From contig CANGKZ010000041.1 of NCBI GenBank assembly GCA_947454705.1, positions 1 through 43,602 on the forward strand: a stretch of 43,602 nucleotides of DNA, written 5' to 3'. A program made the translations under genes and the position numbers. The DNA comes from Verrucomicrobiota bacterium. GTDB taxonomy: Bacteria > Verrucomicrobiota > Verrucomicrobiia > Limisphaerales > UBA9464. Each line of letters begins with the position of its first letter. Position 1 is the stretch's first letter. The notes under the pieces are model-generated. The model ran no database searches. It was not told the origin of the DNA and saw only the letters and a program-made list of their open reading frames with translations. Positions 34,957 to 41,995 of this stretch are shown here, piece after piece.

Positions 34957-37185
34957 TCAAGGCCGAGCCAGACGGTAGATCGCATTCGGCTCCACCATGG
35001 GGAGCGTGAGTTCATACCGATCGTTCCGGAGCGTCGGTGTCCCCGTTACTGGAATCCAGTTCAACGACGGCGTCAGGCTCGACGCCTTTTGCACCATATA
35101 GCCCGAAGTCCCCGCGGACCACGACACCGTAAAGCCGTTGCGAACAATCTCTCCGCGAAGCGCGGTGGGATTTCCAATCACCGCCAAAAGGCCGACGTCA
35201 CTCACCGCGATCTGAGTGAGGTTGTGATTGAGAGAAGTCGGCGGTGCGATTCCCAGCGCCGTTCCGTCGTCAAGCAACGCAGCCATGGAGGCCTGTCCGG
35301 CCGCCAGTTGCACGATGCGCCGTCCCGGCGGGACCTGCCACAACGGCAGCAACGTTGGTCCCGACCACCCGATCGCCGTGCCGTCCGATTTCAGCGCCAG
35401 AGTGAATCCATCCCCTGCGGCAATCGCCGTCACTCCGCTGCGGGCTGCCACCGGGATTGCTCCGGGAGTCGCGGAACTTTCACCCCAGGTCACCACCGCC
35501 CCGGATGCGGTGAGCGCAGCCGAATGCCGGGTGCCTCCGGCGATGGCCACCACATCGTGCTGTGCCATTTCCGGTACATCGCATTGATGTTGGGCATTCT
35601 CACCCCAGGCCACCACCCGCCCGTCCGACCGCAAAGCCAGGGAGTGATAGAACCCGGCTGCGATCGCCTTCACCCCGGTCTGGGCCTCGATCGGCACCGT
35701 GATCTGATGGTGGAAATCGTTTCCCCAGGCGATCACGTTTCCAGATTGGGTGAGGGCGATCGAGTGGTTCGCGCCACCTGCGACATCAAGGATGTTCGTC
35801 TTCGCAGCGTCGGGAACGTCGGCCTGTCCGAAATTGTTCCAACCCCAGCCAATCAGGGATCCATCCTCGCGAATGGCGAAGGCATGCCGATACCCCGCGG
35901 CAACCCGACTCACCCCGCCCAGAGTCTTCACCGGATAGTCCGGCAACAGATTTCCCAGCGGATCCCGCGACGCGCTCCAGTAAACCGTCCCGTTTCCCGG
36001 CACCACGCGAAGCGGCGCATCCAGCTCAGTCACCGCGATTCCAGCGCTGTTGCTCAACTTCACGGAGTATCGTCCCGCTTGGCTCAGCGAAACAGATCCC
36101 AGGTTGAGATTGGTCCCGGTCGCGTCCGGAAGGTTGGTTCCGTGGTGCATCCATTGAATCGCCCCGCCCACCGCATCCGGGATGGCCACCAGATTCAAGG
36201 GCTGCCCTTCCACCACTGGCTGGCTCACCGATTGAATCGCGATGCTCGGCAATGGAGGATTCACCAGTACCATCAGGTTGTCGTCACCGAGGGACACATC
36301 CAACACGCGGTTTCGAACCAACTGGGGAAGGCCCGCCGCAACCGATTCGGAATAGCCCCACACCGTCGCGGAACCATCGCCGTGGAGCACGGCCGTGGAG
36401 CGGCCTCCCGCCCGGATCGCCTTGATGTCCTTCTGCGCGGCCTCGGGAATGTTGCCGAGCCCAAACGTCGTCATGCCCCAGGTCACCAGGGTTCCGTCGC
36501 GTCGCAACGCCACATTGTGGGCCAATCCCGCGGCAATCGACACCACATCGCTTTGCGCGGCCAAGGGAACCACATTCAACCCAAAGCGGCTGTCGCCCCA
36601 GGCGATCACCGATCCGTCCTTCCGCAGCACCAGCGAATGATCGCCTCCTGCAGCGACGGCGACCGCTCCCTGCCGTGCCGACTCCGGAATCGTGGCCGCC
36701 CCCGAAGCGCTGGTTCCGCAGCCCACAACGGTTCCATCGGTCTTCAACACCAGCAGATGGGAATCCCCGGCCGCGATGGCCGACACGCCGGAGCGCGCCT
36801 CGGCGGGCGCCCATCCTGCGTTCGCAGCGGCGCCCCACAGAATCAACGTCCCATCGCTCTTCAACGCCTCGAAATGATTGGCACCAACCCCAATGGCAAC
36901 AACTCCCCCATTGGCCTCGGTGGGAATTTTCACGTGGGACTCACCGCCGTCCCAGAGCTCCACAGAAGCGTCCGGACGAATCGCCAACCCCACTCCGGAT
37001 CTGACCGCGATGGAGCAGACCCCGATGCGATTCCCGTTCCGAAACGAACCCTGGACCATCACCGTGCCCGGAATCCCCGGAGCCCCCAGACACAGGGATC
37101 CGCCGATCAGCGCCGCCACCGATATGCCCCAGAATTGGTACGCGCGTGACCGTAAAAACCGCGAACCCAAAGGATTTGTTTTCAT
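34957..37185 (-). CDS. Secreted RCC1-repeat protein with an Ig-like domain
   Basis: A 742-residue exported protein with signal peptide (about 16-40). About ten RCC1-type repeats (pattern AIAAGxxHxLxLxxDGxVxxWG) surround an Ig-like domain (about 320-400, VEGQPLNLVAIPDAVGGAIQ and AGRYSVKLSNSAGIAVTELD). The RCC1 units form a beta-propeller; in secreted bacterial proteins the role is usually binding or surface display, and no catalytic motif is visible. ATG 37185 is certain: it has a perfect AAGGAGG ribosome binding site 7 nt upstream. The extra 36 residues of the longer frame to 37293 are not needed. The C-terminal tail (about 680-742) resembles the short sorting-like domains of verrucomicrobial secreted proteins. 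Confidence 0.9.
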   Translation of the reverse strand: MKTNPLGSRFLRSRAYQFWGISVAALIGGSLCLGAPGIPGTVMVQGSFRNGNRIGVCSIAVRSGVGLAIRPDASVELWDGGESHVKIPTEANGGVVAIGVGANHFEALKSDGTLILWGAAANAGWAPAEARSGVSAIAAGDSHLLVLKTDGTVVGCGTSASGAATIPESARQGAVAVAAGGDHSLVLRKDGSVIAWGDSRFGLNVVPLAAQSDVVSIAAGLAHNVALRRDGTLVTWGMTTFGLGNIPEAAQKDIKAIRAGGRSTAVLHGDGSATVWGYSESVAAGLPQLVRNRVLDVSLGDDNLMVLVNPPLPSIAIQSVSQPVVEGQPLNLVAIPDAVGGAIQWMHHGTNLPDATGTNLNLGSVSLSQAGRYSVKLSNSAGIAVTELDAPLRVVPGNGTVYWSASRDPLGNLLPDYPVKTLGGVSRVAAGYRHAFAIREDGSLIGWGWNNFGQADVPDAAKTNILDVAGGANHSIALTQSGNVIAWGNDFHHQITVPIEAQTGVKAIAAGFYHSLALRSDGRVVAWGENAQHQCDVPEMAQHDVVAIAGGTRHSAALTASGAVVTWGESSATPGAIPVAARSGVTAIAAGDGFTLALKSDGTAIGWSGPTLLPLWQVPPGRRIVQLAAGQASMAALLDDGTALGIAPPTSLNHNLTQIAVSDVGLLAVIGNPTALRGEIVRNGFTVSWSAGTSGYMVQKASSLTPSLNWIPVTGTPTLRNDRYELTLPMVEPNAIYRLARP

Positions 37186-37192
37186 GCGCTTG

Positions 37193-37199
37193 CCTCCTT
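37193..37199 (-). promoter_or_regulatory. Perfect Shine-Dalgarno site of the RCC1 gene
   Basis: AAGGAGG (read on the minus strand, CCTCCTT on the plus strand) lies 7 nt before ATG 37185 and decides that start. Most other genes in this window have weak or no such site, so this gene is likely translated strongly. Confidence 0.85.
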
Positions 37200-37321
37200 G
37201 TCCCCAGACGCACCGTTTTTGATCCCTTTCCAAAGGTGAACTGATGCGCTGTGGATCTGGGGGCAATTTAGCAATCGCCGCGCCAACATTCAACCGGCGG
37301 CGAACAGGTTCACGGCGACTT

Positions 37322-37426
37322 TCAGCCCACCTTTTGATTTAACCGCCAGGCCCAGACGCTGAGAGCCGCGGTGAAGACGGTCAGCACGACAAACACCGGA
37401 TCCTTGACCAGCCACATGTGGGCCAG
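37322..37426 (-). pseudogene. Orphan C-terminus of a small membrane protein
   Basis: On the minus strand the codons from 37426 to the stop at 37322 read MWLVKDPVFVVLTVFTAALS and on to VWAWRLNQKVG. This is a plausible membrane helix with a positively charged end. Just upstream, the frame enters the repeated GTTGAAGGGTTAAA sequence (from 37428), so the rest of the gene seems to have been lost or replaced by repeats. A 31-residue membrane peptide starting at the Met is possible, but no ribosome site was seen. Confidence 0.35.
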
Positions 37427-37427
37427 C

Positions 37428-37997
37428 GTTGAAGGGTTAAAGAAGTTGAACCTAAAAACGGCAGTTGAAGGGTTAAAAAGTTGAAGGGTTGAAGGGGAAA
37501 GCGGCCCCGCGGCGTGGCAACGCCGCCGTTTTTTCGGTCGGTAGGGCGGCGCTGCGTGCCGCCGAAATTCCCAAAACGACCAGTGACAGCGCCGTCGTTT
37601 TCAGATCGAAAACCGGGCGTCAGACGGTGAAGGCCGCTCGTGACTCACCCAGCAGGTGAATGAATTGAAGGCGCATCGAGCGACTTATCTCCTTCTCCAT
37701 CTGCGTTTATCTGCGTCCATCTGCGGTTCGAACTGCCGTTTCTAGGTTGAAGGTATGAAGGGGAATCCGACGCTGCCGCGAGGGTTTTATCATTCGTTTG
37801 GAGTCCCTTCTTCAGACGGTTCCGCTAGGCGCGTGTGAAGTCATCCAGAGATTGAATCCCGCGCTTCCGATTAAATCCTGTCCAACATCAGAGCCGCGTA
37901 AACGCGGTACTCCATACACCTGAGCGGAACCGCGCGTTTCCCTTCAACGCTTCAATTTTTTAACCCTTCAACGGCCGCTTTCACCAACCCTTCAACT
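37428..37997. repeat. Mosaic of nested dispersed repeats
   Basis: The spacer has three direct GTTGAAGGGTTAAA-type units on the left (37428-37441, 37464-37478, 37480-37496) and inverted units on the right (about 37941-37997, ending CCAACCCTTCAACTT). Between them lie: the 66-bp repeat at 37655-37720, a CCGCAGATGGACGCAGATAA copy (inverted, about 37690-37733), a 10-bp inverted pair CGGTTCCGCT/AGCGGAACCG (37817-37826, 37923-37932), and a CCGCGTAAACGCGG hairpin (37893-37906). No coding frame is credible. Confidence 0.8.
37655..37720. repeat. 66-bp dispersed repeat, copy 2
   Basis: It aligns without gaps to 1027-1092. In this copy its right end runs on into a CCATCTGCGGTTCGAACT sequence (to about 37733) that belongs to the same family as the inverted pair at 33121-33273. 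Confidence 0.7.
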
Positions 37998-38010
37998 TCT
38001 GCACGCTCCC

Positions 38011-39810
38011 CTACTTCGCACGCTCCCGCGCCACTCGCAACGCATTGGCCACCTCGGCATTGGCGGGATCCATTTTCGCGGCCTTCTCCAACAACGGACG
38101 CGCCTCCTCCGCCCGACCCTGTTGAAGCCGGATCAATCCCAGCGAGGCGCAGGCGAGAGAATCGGTCGCATCCAGTTTCAACGCGGCGGCAAATTCTACC
38201 GCAGCTTCCTCCAGATGCCCGGCCTGCAATTCCAGCATGCCCAGATTCCCGTGCCCGCGCGCGTGCCCCGGGTTGAGCGCGACCGCACGACGAAACGAGG
38301 CCATCGCCTCCGCATTCTCCCCCTTCATCCGATGCGCAATGCCAAGGTAGTAATGCGCCTCGTCCAACTGCGGCGACACCTCGACGGCGGTCTTGAACTG
38401 CTGGAAGGCCGCTGTGTTCCGACGCTGCCCCAGATACGCCCGGCCCAGATTCACATACGCCGCCCCGTCTTTGGGATCGATGCGGAGGCGTTCCTGGTTG
38501 AACAAAATCGAATCCCGCAGCGCACGTTCCAGATTTGATTTCTCAAACGCCTTTTGTCCCTCCGCCGTGCGGGGAAGAAGCTGGAGCCAGAGCTCGGCCA
38601 TTTCATCGGTCGTGTTCGGACCAAACCGAACGCGCTGCGGTGGATTCGAAGGATTCCACGGATTCGCCGCGGAATTGTCGAACTGGATGCGCATCTGCAC
38701 CACACTGCCTGCCGGAAGAAACACCGGCGTGCGATAGGTGTAGTCCCCCTGCCAGTTGAAATCCCACGCAGGAATCAGCAGCAGGCTCTTCAGGGTTCCA
38801 TCGGGCAACTGCGCGTGCGCCTCCACCCGGCGTCCGAGATAATGCGTGTGGGGCAGGATGCCGAGAACCTCCGCATCGGCCGGGATCCGGTATTCATCGG
38901 TTGCGATGGCATTGGTAATGCCCGGAGCCAGATCGATCGAGTAATTCGCCAATGCCACCTTCACCGGCCGGTTTGTCGCGGCCTGATCGGTGAAGTAGAA
39001 TCCCACTTCAATCTCCAACGGCTCCGGTTTGCCGAGGGGCTTGAGGTGGGTCTGAACCACCAGATCACTTCCCGGCTCAAGCCTCCAGGCGAGCCCCGGC
39101 GGACTGCGTCGAACTCCTGCACCGGGCTGCCAACTTGCAAAATGACCGTCGGGTGACCGGACGGACATCGGCGTGTCCATTCCGGGGAATCCCGGCTCGG
39201 AATCCAAGGCGTCGCGTCGTCTCGCCTCGCCCGATTGGTCCACGCGGAGGAAGGCATGATGCGCCGCGCGGGAGTGCGGATGGAATTCCCAGGCGGCGAC
39301 ATTTCGCGCCACTTCAAGCGGAACCGGAATGACGAAGTGCCGGTACACATCCCGTCCCGCCGCGGGCACCGTGTAGGCCACCGGCATCCGCACGATCAAA
39401 TCCGGCTTTCCCAACGTCCATTCCCCCGGCCATTCGCGGGGCTTGGGAGCCTTTGCCGGATCGCCCTCCGGCATCCCGGCCTTGACCCAGGATTGGAACA
39501 CTTCGATTTCGGGATCCGTCAGCCGCCGTTCCCCGACAAATTCCTCGGACTGCGGCGCCGGCAGCCACGGAGGCATGTAGCGACGCGCCGTCACGTAGGC
39601 GATCTCGCGTCCATGCTTGGCCGCATCCGCAAAGGTCAGAAGGGAAAACGGGGCCGACTGCCCCGGCCGATGGCACCCCGCGCAATGCGTTTGAAGCAAT
39701 GGTTCCACGTCCTCGTGAAACGCAACCGCCGCCACCGCCTGTGACGAAATGAGCGACATTCCAATTCCGAGCACCAGACCTCTTCCCCATCCGTGTGAAT
39801 CTGTGTCCAT
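38011..39810 (-). CDS. Cytochrome c / PHM-like copper monooxygenase / TPR fusion
   Basis: A 599-residue exported protein of three parts. A cytochrome c-like domain has the haem motif CAGCH (C43, C46, H47) and RYMPPWLPAP. A copper type II ascorbate-dependent monooxygenase (PHM/DBH-like) domain pair follows, with both copper sites visible: AAHHAFL (H184, H185) and QTHLKP (H255) for CuH, and LPHTHYLG (H321, H323) with TTDEMAE (M404) for CuM. The C-terminus (about 445-590) has tetratricopeptide repeats (AAYVNLGRAYLGQ, AHYYLGIAHRMKG). The domains suggest oxygen-dependent hydroxylation of an unknown substrate in the periplasm, with the haem as a possible electron donor. ATG 39810 falls inside a dispersed repeat, so the N-terminal residues come from it; ATG 39759 is another possible start. 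Confidence 0.88.
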   Translation of the reverse strand: MDTDSHGWGRGLVLGIGMSLISSQAVAAVAFHEDVEPLLQTHCAGCHRPGQSAPFSLLTFADAAKHGREIAYVTARRYMPPWLPAPQSEEFVGERRLTDPEIEVFQSWVKAGMPEGDPAKAPKPREWPGEWTLGKPDLIVRMPVAYTVPAAGRDVYRHFVIPVPLEVARNVAAWEFHPHSRAAHHAFLRVDQSGEARRRDALDSEPGFPGMDTPMSVRSPDGHFASWQPGAGVRRSPPGLAWRLEPGSDLVVQTHLKPLGKPEPLEIEVGFYFTDQAATNRPVKVALANYSIDLAPGITNAIATDEYRIPADAEVLGILPHTHYLGRRVEAHAQLPDGTLKSLLLIPAWDFNWQGDYTYRTPVFLPAGSVVQMRIQFDNSAANPWNPSNPPQRVRFGPNTTDEMAELWLQLLPRTAEGQKAFEKSNLERALRDSILFNQERLRIDPKDGAAYVNLGRAYLGQRRNTAAFQQFKTAVEVSPQLDEAHYYLGIAHRMKGENAEAMASFRRAVALNPGHARGHGNLGMLELQAGHLEEAAVEFAAALKLDATDSLACASLGLIRLQQGRAEEARPLLEKAAKMDPANAEVANALRVARERAK

Positions 39811-39822
39811 CTGTGGTTGACC
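39784..39822. repeat. CCACAGATGGACACAGATTC repeat overlapping a gene start
   Basis: On the minus strand this is AACCACAGATGGACACAGAT followed by TCACACGGATGG, the same sequence as at 33127-33155. It spans the proposed start codon ATG 39810 and encodes the first residues (MDTDSHGWG) of the monooxygenase-like protein. Confidence 0.75.
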
Positions 39823-39830
39823 CTGCTTTT

Positions 39831-40436
39831 TCAGAGTGAACGAAACGTACACCCCACCGCCGGAACCACCCTCCCGGTCGCAATGCCGCCGGTCAAATAG
39901 TCACGCACCGCATCGGCGAGATCGTGCTGCGTGGGCTGGGGACGATCCTGGCCCAGGGCCGAGTGTTGATCATTGATTCGCCCGCGATAGATCAACCGTC
40001 CCTCACCCGTGAGCGCCACAGCCTCCGGCGTCACGTGCGCCTCGTACTGCCGTGCGACGCCTTGCCCGACGTCGCGAAGCACCGGAACATCGATCCCGTA
40101 TTCCTTGGAGTGCTGCCGGATTTCGGCCACGGATTCGAACGCGCTCGCGTGAACGAAATAGACAGGCATGCCGACCGCTTTGAATTCGCATGCGAGCGAC
40201 AGAAGTTCAGGAACCGCCCGATTCGCGATCGGACAATCCACGGCCACATACACCAGCACGCATCCGCGCGATCCGGCGAGTTGCGAGATTGGGACCGCTT
40301 TTCCGGAAAGATCTTTTAGGGAGAGACCGGATGTTTTCGGCGTCGATTTGCATCCCGTGGCTCCACCGAGAATCAGGAGGCCGAGCCACACCGCGAGCAG
40401 TCCGCGCCAAGGTGCTATGACGGCCCTGTCCCTCAT
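39831..40436 (-). CDS. Redoxin-like lipoprotein (thioredoxin fold)
   Basis: A 201-residue protein with a lipoprotein signal (LLAVWLGLLILGGATGCKST; lipobox GATGC). The redoxin/AhpC-TSA-like domain contains LVYVAVDCPIANRAVPELL with a single Cys where many redoxins have Cys-x-x-Cys, then VYFVHASAFESVAEIRQHSK and TPEAVALTGEGRLIYRGRIN. This type is often found fused to, or next to, PHM-like copper monooxygenases in PVC bacteria, as here. ATG 40436 overlaps the upstream gene stop in ATGA. The longer frame to 40802 is rejected because it lies entirely inside the upstream gene. Confidence 0.85.
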   Translation of the reverse strand: MRDRAVIAPWRGLLAVWLGLLILGGATGCKSTPKTSGLSLKDLSGKAVPISQLAGSRGCVLVYVAVDCPIANRAVPELLSLACEFKAVGMPVYFVHASAFESVAEIRQHSKEYGIDVPVLRDVGQGVARQYEAHVTPEAVALTGEGRLIYRGRINDQHSALGQDRPQPTQHDLADAVRDYLTGGIATGRVVPAVGCTFRSL

Positions 40437-41995
40437 GGACGCTTTTGAATCCGCGTGTTGCGCAGCACGAGTGCATTCACCCCATTGGTCTTCCACGACG
40501 CTTGAAGCGCCGGCGGAATCTCGATCGCCGGGGGCCCCTGCGAAAACGCACCCAGCACGAGATCGATGTCGCCGTCGCCGTCCACATCCCCGGCATCCAT
40601 CGAAATCCAGCGGCCCTGATTCGCACCGTGGAACGTGTGCGGCGAAAACTTCATTCCGCCCCGATTCTCCAAGTAAACAAATCCCTCGGACACGGAACGC
40701 GAGAAATCCGGGAAGAACGAGATCACCGCCAAGTCCAGATCCCCGTCCCCGTCGAAATCGCGGGCCAACGTTTTGAACGCCCCGTTGATGGGATAAAACC
40801 ACGACTCCTTCAGGTTCATCTTTCCATCGTTCAAATAGATCCGGACCCCGTGGTAGCGCTTGAAGGGCGACGGGTATTCCCCGTTGTCGCCGTTGGTCAC
40901 GATCACATCCGGAATGCCGTCGCCGTTCATGTCCGCGATCTCAAAATGAACGGACCCATAAGCCGGCGGAAACTGAATCAAAGGCCGCAGGGTGAACTCG
41001 CCTTTTCCATCGTTGGTGAACAGGTTGAGCCCCTCGCGTCCCTGCGCGATCAGCACCAGCAGGTCCGGTTTTCCATCGCCGTTGAAATCACGAATCTCCG
41101 CGTGCACCGCGCCGGGTTGCTCCAGCAGCACGTGTTCCTCCAGCCCGCCGAGCCGCTTGCGCTCAAACCACGAAAGCCGGCCCAGATAATTCCCGAAGGA
41201 ACAAACGAGATAGTCGTTGAGACCATCGCCATTCAGATCAGCAACCAGGCACTGCACCGGACGCGCGAGCGAAGTCACCAGCGGCGGATACACCGAAGTA
41301 TCCCCGGGTGACGGCACCGGCACGATCTGTCCGTCCGCAACATCGGACGGATAAATGTGACCGATCAGGGTAGCGAACAGCCGCGAGCCATCGCGCTCCA
41401 AGTGAACCGGCGCTCCCCCCAGCGCCTGCTTTCGAAGCCACGTCCCATCGCCGCGAAACGTCACCAGCGATCCGCTTGATCCGTCGCCCAACCGAATCTC
41501 GCGCGCCGCCGGATCGATCGACACCAACGTGGTGAGCGGAAGCCAATCAGGAATGGTCAGTTTCTCGGCAGCGAACAACGTTAGATCCGGGACAATGGGA
41601 TCATGCGGCGGCTGCGGAAGCGCGTTGGTGGGGGCTGTACGTTGATAGTACTCGGAGATCGCAAACCAATCGTCGCGCGGCAAAATGGGCGACGGCGGAA
41701 ACAGATTCGCAGCCTGCAGCCGCGCCGCATCGGGCCGATTCTCCATGCGCACCTGCGCCACGCCCAAGAACGGCGCCATCTTGCGCAAGGTGTGATGCTG
41801 CCACGTCGCCTGCGTCAAAAGATCCGGCTCGGGAAACAAATGGCACACCGAACAATACTGGTTCGCCAACACCCGTCCCCGTTCCAAGCGCTCGGCCAAA
41901 GCGGGCTCCGCTCCAGCCGCCGACAAAACCCAACCGACGCCCACCGCGAGAGCCATCGCGAGTCGCTGCATCCAATTTGGTTCAACTGGTTTCAC
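40433..41995 (-). CDS. Cytochrome c / FG-GAP repeat protein
   Basis: A 520-residue exported protein. After the signal peptide (WMQRLAMALAVGVGWVLSAAG) comes a haem motif CSVCH in NQYCSVCHLFPEP and then FG-GAP/VCBS propeller repeats with Ca2+-binding loops: DLNGDGLNDYLV, DFNGDGKPDLLV, DMNGDGIPDVIV, DFDGDGDLDLAV, DVDGDGDIDLVL. The GTG at 41995 overlaps the upstream stop in GTGA and follows AGGAG at a usable distance, so it is preferred to ATG 41971. The operon order suggests the protein works with the redoxin and monooxygenase genes that follow it. Confidence 0.87.
   Translation of the reverse strand: MKPVEPNWMQRLAMALAVGVGWVLSAAGAEPALAERLERGRVLANQYCSVCHLFPEPDLLTQATWQHHTLRKMAPFLGVAQVRMENRPDAARLQAANLFPPSPILPRDDWFAISEYYQRTAPTNALPQPPHDPIVPDLTLFAAEKLTIPDWLPLTTLVSIDPAAREIRLGDGSSGSLVTFRGDGTWLRKQALGGAPVHLERDGSRLFATLIGHIYPSDVADGQIVPVPSPGDTSVYPPLVTSLARPVQCLVADLNGDGLNDYLVCSFGNYLGRLSWFERKRLGGLEEHVLLEQPGAVHAEIRDFNGDGKPDLLVLIAQGREGLNLFTNDGKGEFTLRPLIQFPPAYGSVHFEIADMNGDGIPDVIVTNGDNGEYPSPFKRYHGVRIYLNDGKMNLKESWFYPINGAFKTLARDFDGDGDLDLAVISFFPDFSRSVSEGFVYLENRGGMKFSPHTFHGANQGRWISMDAGDVDGDGDIDLVLGAFSQGPPAIEIPPALQASWKTNGVNALVLRNTRIQKRP

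Noticed and set aside
34957-37185. RCC1 protein as a nucleotide exchange factor
   Set aside because: It has a signal peptide and an Ig-like domain and no GTPase partner; secreted RCC1 proteins in bacteria are not expected to act on Ran-like GTPases.
37893-37906. CCGCGTAAACGCGG hairpin as a terminator or riboswitch element
   Set aside because: Short stem, no T-tract and located inside a repeat mosaic; treated as part of a repeat.
40437-40802. N-terminal extension of the redoxin lipoprotein
   Set aside because: It lies entirely inside the upstream FG-GAP gene and precedes a clear lipoprotein signal.
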